Part shown: positions 1-9,041 of the stretch, piece by piece | Layout of the letters: the number at the start of each line of letters is the position of its first letter | How positions within the stretch are numbered: the stretch's first letter is position 1 | NCBI RefSeq assembly: GCF_028617075.1 | Contig: NZ_JAQKGV010000011.1 | Location: 55,329 to 119,328 of the forward strand | DNA from: Rubrobacter calidifluminis | GTDB lineage: Bacteria > Actinomycetota > Rubrobacteria > Rubrobacterales > Rubrobacteraceae | Length of the DNA: 64,000 bases | Reading direction: 5' to 3' | The notes under the pieces: generated by a model | Seen by the model: the letters and a program-made list of their open reading frames with translations, nothing else | Database searches by the model: none | Told to the model about the DNA's origin: nothing | Position numbers and translations under genes: made by a program

Positions 1-196
1 CCCGCCTCGCCTGGAGGAGGGAACCCAGATCGTCAAGGAGCGCACCCCGCTCTCCCTTGACGAAAGTCGGCGGCTAATCGCCGCGGGCGATCTCCTTTAC
101 AACCGTGCGGGTCCGCACATAACCGCCCGGCTGGAGAGCGAGGTCTTCGAGGTCTCCTACTCGGGGATCCGCGAGTACGGGGTGTTCATGCGATGA
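1..196 (+). CDS. Cas5-like Cascade subunit, C-terminal fragment
   Basis: Only the last 64 codons lie in the window; the reading frame starts before base 1 and ends at TGA 194-196. The peptide ends in SGIREYGVFMR and carries a Tyr/Asn/Arg-rich stretch (LLYNRAGPHITARL). The stop overlaps the cas3 ATG as ATGA, so the two genes are translationally coupled. In type I-B style operons the gene directly before cas3 is usually cas5, which holds the crRNA 5' handle in Cascade; that order is my main reason for the call. The fragment has no diagnostic motif, so another Cascade subunit is possible. Confidence 0.6.
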   Translation, partial: PPRLEEGTQIVKERTPLSLDESRRLIAAGDLLYNRAGPHITARLESEVFEVSYSGIREYGVFMR

Positions 197-2676
197 GGTT
201 CCTGGCGCGTCCGGCGCGGGGAGGGAGATCGGAGGAGCTCCTGAAAGACCACCTCGCGGCGGTAGCCCGGATGGCGGAGAGAAAAGTGCTCACGCTCCCT
301 ATCTCGGGCCGAGCGCACCTCGCCGCTCTCGCCCGGCTCTGCGGGCTCACCCACGACTTCGGCAAGTACACGACCTACTTTCAGGAGAAGCTTCCACCGC
401 TGGAGAAGAAGCCCCCCAGAGAAGAGTACTCCCACCACTCCTTCGTCTCCGCGCTCCTTGGGGCGTTCGTCGCTAAAAGCCGGCATCCTGAGGATGTCGA
501 AGCCCCGCTTCTCGTCTACCTCGCGATCCACCGCCACCACGGCCACCTCGTGACCCCGCAGGAGGTGCTGCCCCGCAAGGAGGACCTGAGAGACGCCCCG
601 ACCTTCGCGGGTCTTTCGTCGGGTCTCCGCAGAGAGCTCGCCGCCGTCGAGGCTCAGCTAGAAGACATGCGCGGGGCGCACAGGGAGCAGATAGTCTCCG
701 AGCTGGCAGAGCTTGGGGTTCCGGAAGCAGAAGAGTTTCTATCGCTAGAGAGCTGGTGGAAACTCTTGCCGGAGATGCGCAGGTCGTGCCGGAGGCTTCT
801 CAAAGGAGGAGATCCGGAGGCAACCCGTCGCTACTGGCGGCTGCTCCTCCTCTTCTCCGCGCTCATAGACGCCGACAAGCACGTCTCGGCAGCGGCCGCC
901 GGAGAGCCCTCCCGCCACTCCATCCCACCCTCGCTGGTGGAAGATCACGTGCGAAGCCTGAAGGATCACGAGGCGCCCGGATCTCCCAACGCGCGGCGGC
1001 TCGCCGGGATGCGGGATGAGATCCGCGAGGAGTGCGCCCGGAGGATCGAGGAGAGACCGCTCGATGAGCTCTACCCGGCCATTCTCAGCCTCACCGCGCC
1101 CACCGGCTCGGGGAAGACGCTCGCCGCGCTGGAGACGGCGCTCAGGCTCAGGGAGCGCATCCGGAAGGAGACCGGGCATCTGCCGCGCGTCATCTACGCC
1201 CTCCCCTTCGTGAACATCATCGAGCAGAACGCCGATGTGATCGAGAGCGTGCTGCGCCGGTGTCCGGGCTTCGACGCTTCTCCCTATGACCACCTCCTGA
1301 GAAGCCACCACCTCGCCCCGCTCACCGGAGACGAGAACGAAGAAGAAGCGGTGGAAGACAAGCTCCTCTCCACGGAGGCGTGGGAGCCGGAGATCGTGGT
1401 GACCACCTTCGTCTCGCTCTTCGAGAGCCTGCTCACGAACCGCAACCGGCCGCTCAAGCGGCTGCACAACGTCGCCGGGAGCATCCTGGTGCTGGACGAG
1501 GTGCAGAGCATACCCTACGAGCAGTGGAGGCTCGTGGGGCACGTCCTCACGACGCTCGTGAGCGACCTCGGTTGCACCGTGATCCAGATGACTGCGACCC
1601 GCCCCCACATCCTTCCCGGTGCCAAAGAGCTGCTAAAGAACCCCGAGCAAAACTTCGCCGGGCTCTCCCGGACGCGCCTCGTTCCCCACCGGAACGTGCG
1701 GACCATCGAGGAACTCGCGGACTTCATCGAGGACATTAAATCCCCAAACCGCTCTCTGCTCGTGGTGCTGAACACCATCTCGAGCTCCATAGAGCTCTAC
1801 CGGATGCTGAAAGAACGCCTCGACCTCTCTCCATACCGGGAGTACGGCAGGGAGGGAGCGGACGCCTCCATCTTCTACCTCTCGACCAACATTACCCCCT
1901 GGCAGCGTTCGCGGCGGGTGCGGCTGCTCAAGAGGTGCATGAGACGGGGCGCGAAGCCGCTCGTCGTCTCCACGCAGGTGGTCGAGGCCGGGGTGGATCT
2001 CGACTTCGACGAGGTCATAAGAGACCAGGGACCGCTTGATTCCATCGTGCAGGTGGCCGGGCGATGCAACCGGAGCGGCGATATCCCCACCCCAGCTCCG
2101 GTGTACGTCGTCTTTCTGGAGAACGAGAACTCGCGTCCCTTCGCCGAGATGGTCTACGGACGGGTGCTCCCCCTCATCTCCCGCGAGATGCTGCAAGAAG
2201 AGGTTGGGGAGCCGGAGCTCCACGCTCTCGTCGAGCGCTACTTCGCCACTGTGGAGGAACGCAAGAGCGACGACTTCTCGATCGAATACATCGCCGCCGT
2301 AAGGGAGCTCGAGTTCGACCGCCGGGAGGGTGAGCACATCACCATAAGCCGCTACCGCTTCATACAGGAGGAGCTCGCGACCATGCCGATGCTCGTGGAG
2401 ATGAACGAGAGAGCCGCGGAGGCCGTAGAGAGCCTTGCGAGCCTCTACCGTGAGAAAGAGAAGAACCGCACCAGGATCCGGCGCGCCTACCGGGAGGTTG
2501 CACCGTTCACCGTAACCCCCACCGTGAACCGGCTGCGCAAGAACTTCCCCCCACAGCACCCCGAGATCCCGGAACACTTCTACCTCTCGCTCGACGAGAT
2601 CCGCTCGAGCGGCTCGACGTTCTACGACATTGAGACGGGATACAAGTGGGGCGAAGACGAGGCGATGCTGCTTTGA
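193..2676 (+). CDS. cas3: CRISPR-associated nuclease/helicase Cas3 (HD domain fused)
   Basis: Cas3 is the DNA-degrading effector recruited by Cascade in type I systems. The 827-residue protein has the normal fused layout. An N-terminal HD nuclease domain carries His54-Asp55 in GLTHDFGK, with later histidines in YSHHSF and HRHHGH. A superfamily 2 helicase follows, with Walker A PTGSGKT (residues 303-309), a DEVQ box (435-438), a TATRP motif III region, TQVVEAGVDLDFD and GRCNRSG (motif VI). The ATG overlaps the upstream stop by ATGA, and its own TGA overlaps the TTG start of cas4. All catalytic motifs are intact, so it should be active. It belongs to a type I module whose other subunits lie upstream of the window. 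Confidence 0.95.
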   Translation: MRFLARPARGGRSEELLKDHLAAVARMAERKVLTLPISGRAHLAALARLCGLTHDFGKYTTYFQEKLPPLEKKPPREEYSHHSFVSALLGAFVAKSRHPEDVEAPLLVYLAIHRHHGHLVTPQEVLPRKEDLRDAPTFAGLSSGLRRELAAVEAQLEDMRGAHREQIVSELAELGVPEAEEFLSLESWWKLLPEMRRSCRRLLKGGDPEATRRYWRLLLLFSALIDADKHVSAAAAGEPSRHSIPPSLVEDHVRSLKDHEAPGSPNARRLAGMRDEIREECARRIEERPLDELYPAILSLTAPTGSGKTLAALETALRLRERIRKETGHLPRVIYALPFVNIIEQNADVIESVLRRCPGFDASPYDHLLRSHHLAPLTGDENEEEAVEDKLLSTEAWEPEIVVTTFVSLFESLLTNRNRPLKRLHNVAGSILVLDEVQSIPYEQWRLVGHVLTTLVSDLGCTVIQMTATRPHILPGAKELLKNPEQNFAGLSRTRLVPHRNVRTIEELADFIEDIKSPNRSLLVVLNTISSSIELYRMLKERLDLSPYREYGREGADASIFYLSTNITPWQRSRRVRLLKRCMRRGAKPLVVSTQVVEAGVDLDFDEVIRDQGPLDSIVQVAGRCNRSGDIPTPAPVYVVFLENENSRPFAEMVYGRVLPLISREMLQEEVGEPELHALVERYFATVEERKSDDFSIEYIAAVRELEFDRREGEHITISRYRFIQEELATMPMLVEMNERAAEAVESLASLYREKEKNRTRIRRAYREVAPFTVTPTVNRLRKNFPPQHPEIPEHFYLSLDEIRSSGSTFYDIETGYKWGEDEAMLL

Positions 2677-3164
2677 GCATCACGGGCACGCTCGTTCAGT
2701 CTTACGCGGTCTGCCCCCGGCAGGCGTGGCTGATGGCGCGTCAGATGGAGCCCGAGAGGGAGTTCGAGCTGCTGGTGGAGGGGAGGCTCAACCAGCTCGA
2801 GCACTACGAGAGGTCGATGAAGGAGATCGAGCTGCCGGGGATCAAACTCGACCGCGTGCGGCGCGAAGGAGGCCGGCTCGTTCTCTCCGAGGTGAAGAAG
2901 TCCACCCGTTACCTGCCTGCGGCGCGGCTGCAGGTCGGCTACTACCTGCTGCGGCTGCGGGAGGAAGGGATCGAGGCCAGCGGCGAGATCCTGGTGCCCA
3001 AAGAGCGGTTCCGCGAGGAAGTCGAACTTACACCGCAACTCGAAGAAGACGTGCGCGAGACGGTAAAGAAGCTGGAGCAGTTGCTGGTGCGTCCGCTCCC
3101 CCCGCCGGCGGAGCGCATCCGCTACTGCAGCAAGTGCGCCTACGCGGAGTTCTGCTGGTCTTAG
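2673..3164 (+). CDS. cas4: CRISPR-associated exonuclease Cas4
   Basis: Cas4 is a RecB-like PD-(D/E)XK nuclease with a 4Fe-4S cluster that trims prespacers and selects PAM-containing ends before Cas1-Cas2 integration. The start is taken as TTG 2673, whose bases overlap the cas3 TGA; it gives the typical opening SITGTLVQSYAVCPRQAW. An in-frame GTG at 2646 would add nine residues and overlap cas3 further. Cluster cysteines are visible: one in AVCPRQ near the N-terminus and three at the end in YCSKCAYAEFC. The nuclease core appears as IKLDRV followed by LVLSEVKKS. Length (163 residues) is normal. It is separated from cas1-cas2 by the whole Cmr module, which suggests the type III genes were inserted into a type I operon. 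Confidence 0.92.
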   Translation: MSITGTLVQSYAVCPRQAWLMARQMEPEREFELLVEGRLNQLEHYERSMKEIELPGIKLDRVRREGGRLVLSEVKKSTRYLPAARLQVGYYLLRLREEGIEASGEILVPKERFREEVELTPQLEEDVRETVKKLEQLLVRPLPPPAERIRYCSKCAYAEFCWS

Positions 3165-3176
3165 GAGGAGACGTTC

Positions 3177-4907
3177 GTGAAGAAGCTCGTTTGCGTCGTC
3201 GGAACAGGAGAATACAAGCAAGTCAACTACTTATTCGGCACGTGGCGACGGCATACCAATCTGGCTCCGGTCGCGATAGGCTGCTGCGTAATCGGCGCGG
3301 GGGAAGACCTTGAGCTCGTCGCCCTCCTCACCCGAAGGGCCAGAGATAGATATGAGGAAGAGCTGTGCTCCGAGGCCGAACGGCAAGGGTGGGCCTACAC
3401 ACCCGTCGACATTCCGGACGGGAAATCCGAAGCGGAGCTCTGGGAGATCTTCGAGAAGTTCGGGGAACACCTGAAGGAAGGCGACGAGGTCATCCTGGAC
3501 CTCACCCACGGCTTCCGCCACCTCCCGGCCCTGCTCCTCTCGGCGGTTCAGTACCACGCCGCGCGCAAGAGAATAAAAACCCTCGGCGTCTACTACGGAG
3601 CCTACGAGGCCCGGGACGAGAGCAACAACGTCCCCATCTTCGACCTCACTCCGCTCGTGGATTTGCCCGAATGGTCCTACGGGGTCAGGCTCTTCTCCGA
3701 CTACCTGCTCCCCGGCCCGCTGGGTGAGATGCTGGAGCGCATCCAGCGCAGATCCCACCAGCGCAGCGGCGAGCAGCCGTTCACCCGTCTGCAGCAGGTT
3801 GGTCGCGCGTTGTTCGATCTCGAAGCGCCCCTCGCCTCCGGCATGCCGCTCGAGGCCGGCTTCGAAGCTCACCGAGCGTTAGAAAAGGCGCGCTCAGCAG
3901 AGGAGGAGCTCTCCCGCCTCGCTCCGCTCAGGGGCTTCTGGGAGGAGCTGAAAGGGCAGCTCACAAGCTTCGCTCTCCCGGAGCCAGAAGCACCAAAGGG
4001 AAACAAACCAAAGAAAGGCATGATCCTGACGATCGAAGAGCTGGAGCGCCAGGCGCACCTTGTCGACGGGTACCTCGCCATCTCGGACCTCCGGGCTGCG
4101 GCGACCCTGATGCGGGAGCTCATCGTCTCGGCGGTCATACTCCACACACAGGACCCGAAACGCTGGCTGGAGGGGGAAGAACGTCAGAGAGCGGAGCGCC
4201 GGCTCGGGGTGATCGCCTCGTGGAACAGGGGAGCGTTCCAGCTCAAGAAGCTTCTCTCCAAAGAGCAGCAAGAGCTGGCCACACTCTGGGATCAGGTCAG
4301 AGAGAGGCGCAACGCCCTCGCCCACGCCGGGATGCGCGAGGACATGGTGAAGTTCGACGACAAAGCCCTGCGTGAGATCCACGCAAAGATAAAAGAGAAC
4401 CTGTGCAACCCTGGCTTCTGGAGCACAGAGGTCGAACGCAAGGACGAGCGCTGGCTCGTCTCCCCGCTCGGAATGACCCCCGGCGCGCTTTATACCGCCA
4501 TCGTGCAGGAGAGCCCGGACCATCTGTTCATCATCACGAGCCAGAAAGCCAAACAGAAGGTCGGCGAGATCCTGACCGAAGCCGGCCGCGAAGACCTCGA
4601 AGTCTCCTGCCTTATCCTCGACGATCCCTTCAACGGTTTCGACGAAGCCCGAGAGAAGGCCGAGGAGGCCCTGAAAGAACACGGACCGCGCTGGGCCGCA
4701 GCGCAGGAGGTCATCGTCAACCGCACCGGCGGCACCACGTGTCTCGGCTGGGCCGTGGAACGCATCGAGGCCGCGCTCCGAAGAGACCTCGGCCTCGAGT
4801 CCCGCACCGTAGCCTGCATAGACCGTAGAGACCCCGAAGAGCAACGCAAGCGGCCATACGTAAGGGGCGAGGTCATCGACATAACGGAAAGAGGAGAGGA
4901 GGAGTGA
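3177..4907 (+). CDS. Dual-CARF HEPN ribonuclease, Csx1/TM1812-like
   Basis: This 576-residue protein is a probable cyclic-oligoadenylate-activated RNase of the type III module. Residues 1 to about 170 form a CARF domain of the TM1812 (Csx2) family, with the hallmark DLTHGFRH at 108-115. The middle is helical and contains a HEPN catalytic motif R-N-A-L-A-H at 378-383 (R-X4-H) inside RERRNALAHAG. From about 427 onward there is an extra domain beginning VSPLGMTPG with a typical CARF ligand loop NRTGGTT at 515-521. Standard Csx1/Csm6 proteins have one CARF and one HEPN, so the third domain is unusual. It could be a second ligand sensor or a ring nuclease that degrades the activator. The GTG start follows an AGGAGGAG ribosome site, and the stop overlaps cmr1. 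Confidence 0.87.
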   Translation: MKKLVCVVGTGEYKQVNYLFGTWRRHTNLAPVAIGCCVIGAGEDLELVALLTRRARDRYEEELCSEAERQGWAYTPVDIPDGKSEAELWEIFEKFGEHLKEGDEVILDLTHGFRHLPALLLSAVQYHAARKRIKTLGVYYGAYEARDESNNVPIFDLTPLVDLPEWSYGVRLFSDYLLPGPLGEMLERIQRRSHQRSGEQPFTRLQQVGRALFDLEAPLASGMPLEAGFEAHRALEKARSAEEELSRLAPLRGFWEELKGQLTSFALPEPEAPKGNKPKKGMILTIEELERQAHLVDGYLAISDLRAAATLMRELIVSAVILHTQDPKRWLEGEERQRAERRLGVIASWNRGAFQLKKLLSKEQQELATLWDQVRERRNALAHAGMREDMVKFDDKALREIHAKIKENLCNPGFWSTEVERKDERWLVSPLGMTPGALYTAIVQESPDHLFIITSQKAKQKVGEILTEAGREDLEVSCLILDDPFNGFDEAREKAEEALKEHGPRWAAAQEVIVNRTGGTTCLGWAVERIEAALRRDLGLESRTVACIDRRDPEEQRKRPYVRGEVIDITERGEEE

Positions 4908-6085
4908 TGGAGAAGATAGAGGCCACCTTCCGCGTCGTCACCCCGATGTTCATGAGCGGGGCCGATCAGTCAAAAGCCGAGCTGAGGCTCCCCTCCATAA
5001 AGGGTGCTTTGCGCTTCTGGTGGCGCGCCCTCGCCTGGAGCAGATACGGCGACCTGCAGAAGATCCGGGAAGAAGAAACCCGCCTCTTCGGCAGCACCGA
5101 CGAGGGACAAGCAGCAGTGCTCCTGAAGCTCTTTTCTCAGACCATGCCAAAGGTCCTGGAAAAGGGACAGATACTCAAAGATGGAGAAAACGTCGTAGGA
5201 GAAGGAACCCGGTATTTAGGTTACGGCGTTATGGAAGCATTCGCGAGCAAGAATAGAAGCACGCAGGCAGGACAGCTGATCAGACCATGCTTGCTTTCTC
5301 CGTTTGAGTTTACGCTCGAGCTTCGATTCGGAAGGCTTGCCACAGAGCAGCAAATAAGTTCATCAATTGAAACGCTCAAGTTGATGGGTTTAGTAGGCAG
5401 CTTGGGGAGCAAGTCCCGCAAAGGATACGGCAGCCTCACGCTAACGAAACTGAGCTACAGCAACGAACCATGGAGTCCGCCAAGTGACGTTCATAAGATG
5501 GTTGAGTCTCTGACAAGGTTTTCGAAAGACTCTCCTCACCCTCTGTTCACAGCGATCTCCCGAGACTCCCGTTTCATTGTAGTCGAAGGCCGCGAAGGGG
5601 AATCAACGCTGAGCCTGTTGGACAGGGTGGGCCGCGAGATGATGTTCTATCGCAGCTGGGGACGCAACGGTACGGTACTGGGATCGCCTAGCGAGAAGAA
5701 TTTCAAGGATGACCACGATTTGATGAGCGGTCTCAAAACGAACATCAAGTATCCAAGACGCGTCGTATTCGGGCTTCCTCACAACTACGGAAAGCAAAGG
5801 CACCTCCAAGTTACACCGGCATACCACGACAGGCGCGCCAGTCCTCTCTTCATTCACATACACCAGACCAAGAACGCGGACGCTCCTCTGGCGGTACTGA
5901 GCTTCCTGCCTTCAGCTTTCTTGCCCCAGAACGAACCTCTGAAGCTGCTGAATACGACTGCGCTTCCCCGATACGACAAGTCGTTCTGGAAGCCCATAGA
6001 CGATTTTCTGGAACGCATGAAAGGTACACACCAACGGCCTCCACGCAAACGTCGCCAGCAATTCGCCAACGTAGTGGAGGTGTAA
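4907..6085 (+). CDS. cmr1: Type III-B RAMP protein Cmr1
   Basis: Cmr1 is the RAMP subunit that caps one end of the Cmr complex and contacts the crRNA 3' region. The opening EATFRVVTPMFMSGADQ and the following LPSIKGALRFWWRAL are family hallmarks; a glycine-rich RAMP loop appears as GSLGSKSRKGYGSL. Two starts are possible, GTG 4904 and ATG 4907; ATG is preferred because it is preceded by GGAGAGGAGG. Length (392 residues) is normal. The interior, about 5160-6060, is visibly lower in GC than the flanking cas genes and uses many A/T-ending codons (gtt, tta, aaa). This hints that cmr1 has a different history from its neighbours. Confidence 0.92.
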   Translation: MEKIEATFRVVTPMFMSGADQSKAELRLPSIKGALRFWWRALAWSRYGDLQKIREEETRLFGSTDEGQAAVLLKLFSQTMPKVLEKGQILKDGENVVGEGTRYLGYGVMEAFASKNRSTQAGQLIRPCLLSPFEFTLELRFGRLATEQQISSSIETLKLMGLVGSLGSKSRKGYGSLTLTKLSYSNEPWSPPSDVHKMVESLTRFSKDSPHPLFTAISRDSRFIVVEGREGESTLSLLDRVGREMMFYRSWGRNGTVLGSPSEKNFKDDHDLMSGLKTNIKYPRRVVFGLPHNYGKQRHLQVTPAYHDRRASPLFIHIHQTKNADAPLAVLSFLPSAFLPQNEPLKLLNTTALPRYDKSFWKPIDDFLERMKGTHQRPPRKRRQQFANVVEV

Positions 6086-6090
6086 AGATA

Positions 6091-7986
6091 GTGAATAAAG
6101 ACAACAAACTGCTCCACTTCACCCTCGGTCCGGTGCAGGGGTTCGTCTCTCAGGCGCGGCGCACGCGCGATCTCTGGTCCGGCTCTTTCCTCCTCTCTTA
6201 TCTCTCCGGACAGGCAATGCGCGCGGTGCTCGATGGAGGCGGGAAGGTGATATTCCCTGAAGTCGGTGACCAACCGAGCATCACCGACCCGCTCCTCGCC
6301 GCGATCATGGGGCACCCGCTGTCTGGCAATGAAAACCCGCAGACCGGCTCGCTACCGAATCGCTTCAAGGCGGAGGTGCCGGACGACTTCGATCCGAAGA
6401 GATGCCGTGACGCCGTCCAGAGCAGGTGGCAAGAGATCGCCGATGTGGTCTGGGAACGCTACGTCGTGCTGGTGGCGGGCCATGGCAAAGGCACGAAGGA
6501 GATCTGGGAGCGGCAGGTAGAGAGCTTCTGGGAGATGGGCTGGGTGCTGGGAGAAGACCCCGGCGACCGCAGCGACCAGCGCTGGCTCGACCTTCGCAAG
6601 AACTGGCGCACCCACCATCCACCCGCCGAGCCGGGAGACAAGTGCACCCTGATGGGGAGCTGGCAGGAGATCTCCGGGTACGTGAGGGCGCGAGAGTGCA
6701 AGTCGCAGGAGGAGTTCTGGGATGCGCTTCGCCGAAAGAGCGGCGAACTCAACCTCGGAGAGCACGAGCGGCTGTGCGCCATCGCGCTCATCAAGCGGCT
6801 CTTCCCAGGCGTCGCGGAGGATGCGATCGGCTGGAAGCTCGAGGCGGGCACCTGGCCCTCGACACCGTACATGGCGGCGGTTCCCTGGATCGAGGAGGCC
6901 TACGAAAAGCCGGAGGCCAAAGAGTATCTGTGCATACTGGAGGAAGGGGACCGGCTAAGCTGGGCCTTCGGCGAGTACAACACGAAGCTTCCCTGCCTCG
7001 AGAAAGCCGGCAGGTTCGCCAGGCTCGACGGCAATCTCTTCCACAAGACGGCGCTCGACAACGAGCGAGCCATGCCCGAGCTCTCCGCGCAGAAACGAGA
7101 GAAGCTGCTCGACGTCCTGAGCAAGCTGAACAGAGCAGTGGGGCACCCGGCATCGCCTTTCTACGCGCTGCTCTTGATGGACGGAGACCGGCTCGGGAGC
7201 CTGCTACAGCACGATCAGATAGACCCGAAAGACGTCTCCCGGGCGCTGGCGCGCTTCACCGAAGGGGTCGATGAGATCGTCGGGGAGCACTGCGGCAGGA
7301 CGGTCTACGCCGGAGGCGACGACGTACTCGCGCTCCTGCCGCTCGACAGGGCCCTGAGCGCGGCGGAGAAGCTCAGGGAGCGTTTCCTGAAATCCTTCGA
7401 CGCGGTGCTCGGCGGGCGAAGGCCGAAAGGAGAGGACGGCGAGCCACTCAGAACCACAATCTCCGCCGGGCTCGTCTTCGCCCACTACAACACCACCCTG
7501 CGCTCGGTGATGCGGGAGGCACACCGGCTGCTCGACGAGGTCGCCAAGGACAGAAACGGCCGCGACAGCCTCGCGGCTAGCGTCCTCACCGGCAGCGGGC
7601 GCACCGTCGAGTGGGTCTCCGGCTGGGAAGAAAGCCCCGGAGGACCCCTCATCACAAGACACCTGCAGAACCTCGCGTCCTCCTTCGACGAGCAGTTCGC
7701 CGGCCGCTTCTTCTACAACGTGCGCGAGCGTTTTGGTGTTCTCACCGGGGAGGACGATCACACGCTCATACCCGGCCTCGACGCCGAAAAACTCCTCGTC
7801 GCCGAGTACCTGAAGAACCGGGAGCGCGAAGGAGACAGAGAGGCGGCAGAGGCGGTCATCGAGCAACTCCTGAAGGTGTGCCGCGAACGCCGGGGAGGCG
7901 AGCCGGCCAACGAAAAAACGCTCAACGTCTCAGGAGCGATGCTGGTGCGCTTCCTCGCGACCAAGGGAAGGGGGGTGGAGAGGTGA
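6091..7986 (+). CDS. cmr2: Cas10/Cmr2, cyclase subunit of type III-B complex
   Basis: Cmr2 is the large Cas10 subunit that polymerises ATP into cyclic oligoadenylate when the Cmr complex binds target RNA. The cyclase Palm signature GGDD is intact at residues 408-411 (AGGDDVLALLPL), and the N-terminal Palm-like start LLHFTLGPVQGFVSQARRTR is typical. The protein has 631 residues and starts directly at this segment, so the N-terminal HD nuclease domain of the longer archaeal Cmr2 proteins is absent. Single-stranded DNA cleavage is therefore not expected, and defence should rely on RNA cutting and signalling to the two CARF proteins. The start is GTG 6091 with GGAGGT upstream; the stop overlaps the GTG of cmr3. 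Confidence 0.94.
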   Translation: MNKDNKLLHFTLGPVQGFVSQARRTRDLWSGSFLLSYLSGQAMRAVLDGGGKVIFPEVGDQPSITDPLLAAIMGHPLSGNENPQTGSLPNRFKAEVPDDFDPKRCRDAVQSRWQEIADVVWERYVVLVAGHGKGTKEIWERQVESFWEMGWVLGEDPGDRSDQRWLDLRKNWRTHHPPAEPGDKCTLMGSWQEISGYVRARECKSQEEFWDALRRKSGELNLGEHERLCAIALIKRLFPGVAEDAIGWKLEAGTWPSTPYMAAVPWIEEAYEKPEAKEYLCILEEGDRLSWAFGEYNTKLPCLEKAGRFARLDGNLFHKTALDNERAMPELSAQKREKLLDVLSKLNRAVGHPASPFYALLLMDGDRLGSLLQHDQIDPKDVSRALARFTEGVDEIVGEHCGRTVYAGGDDVLALLPLDRALSAAEKLRERFLKSFDAVLGGRRPKGEDGEPLRTTISAGLVFAHYNTTLRSVMREAHRLLDEVAKDRNGRDSLAASVLTGSGRTVEWVSGWEESPGGPLITRHLQNLASSFDEQFAGRFFYNVRERFGVLTGEDDHTLIPGLDAEKLLVAEYLKNREREGDREAAEAVIEQLLKVCRERRGGEPANEKTLNVSGAMLVRFLATKGRGVER

Positions 7987-9041
7987 GATACTACCTGCTC
8001 GAGCCGCTAGACACGCTCTTTTTCAGGGACGGCAGTCCCTTCAACGCTGGTGAGACGGGACAGATGGAGGTTCTGGGGACCTTCCCTCCCTCCCCCACCA
8101 CCGTAGTCGGAGCGCTCCGGGCCGCCTTCGCCCGCAGGCTCGGCTGGCAGTACGGTGACTGGTCAGAGGACATTAAGAAGAAGCTCGGCGACGGCGCAGA
8201 CCTCGGTCCCTTGCGATTCTCCGGTCCCTACGTGGCAAAGGACGGAGAACCCCTCTTTCCAGTCCCGCTGCACCTGCTGCGCTCAGGCAGGACCCTTGTG
8301 TTTCTCAGGCCCGGCGAAGCTGCGCTCAGCACCGATATCGGGGAGGGGAGGCTTCCCGAGATCAGTACTAGGACCAAGGGCCTCAAGCCGTTGGAAAAAG
8401 CTTATCTCACCCGTAGAGGCATGGAGAAGGCGCTACGAGGAGAGATCCCCGATCCAGAAGACGTCTTCGAAGCCTCGGAGCTCTGGAGTGGGGAGAACCG
8501 GGTCGGTATTCAGCGCGATCCCGACAGCCACACCACCCGGGAAGACGCCCTCTACCAGACAACCCACGTACGCCTGAAGAAGGGCGTTGCGCTCGCAGCC
8601 GGCGTCGAAGGCTACGACGGCGAAGCTCCCGGTCTGCTCACGCTCGGAGGGGAGAGCCGCATGGCGAACCTGAAGCCGTGCGAGCTCTCTCTACCGGAGG
8701 CCCCAAGCCTGGAGCCCGGGGGAGGCGGGCTGCGCTACACCGCGACGCTCATCACCCCGGCACGAATAAGAGACGAGGGCTGGAGAAAGCCCGGCGGAGC
8801 GCTTCCAGGGCTGCCGGGTCGGGTGGTCTCGGCCTGCGTCGGGAAGCCGGTCCTGATAGGTGGCTGGGACACGGAGAAAAAGAAACCTCTTCCCCTCGAA
8901 CCATACCTTCCCCCCGGCAGCACGTGGTTCATGGAGGCCGAGGCGGCAGAGCCGGACGAGGTGGAAGAGATGCACACCAGGCACATCGGAGACAAAAGAG
9001 AGTGGGGCTACGGGCAGATCCTGATAGGAGGGTGGAGATGA
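7983..9041 (+). CDS. cmr3: Type III-B RAMP protein Cmr3
   Basis: Cmr3 is the Cas5-like subunit that binds the 5' handle of crRNA and pairs with Cmr2. The start RYYLLEPLDTLFFRDGSPF is diagnostic for the family, as is the next block TFPPSPTTVVGALRAAF. The C-terminus has a glycine-rich loop in the KREWGYGQILIGGWR region. The true start is GTG 7983, overlapping the cmr2 stop as GTGA; a longer open frame upstream lies inside cmr2 and is not coding. Length is 352 residues. The stop overlaps the cmr4 ATG. Confidence 0.93.
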   Translation: MRYYLLEPLDTLFFRDGSPFNAGETGQMEVLGTFPPSPTTVVGALRAAFARRLGWQYGDWSEDIKKKLGDGADLGPLRFSGPYVAKDGEPLFPVPLHLLRSGRTLVFLRPGEAALSTDIGEGRLPEISTRTKGLKPLEKAYLTRRGMEKALRGEIPDPEDVFEASELWSGENRVGIQRDPDSHTTREDALYQTTHVRLKKGVALAAGVEGYDGEAPGLLTLGGESRMANLKPCELSLPEAPSLEPGGGGLRYTATLITPARIRDEGWRKPGGALPGLPGRVVSACVGKPVLIGGWDTEKKKPLPLEPYLPPGSTWFMEAEAAEPDEVEEMHTRHIGDKREWGYGQILIGGWR

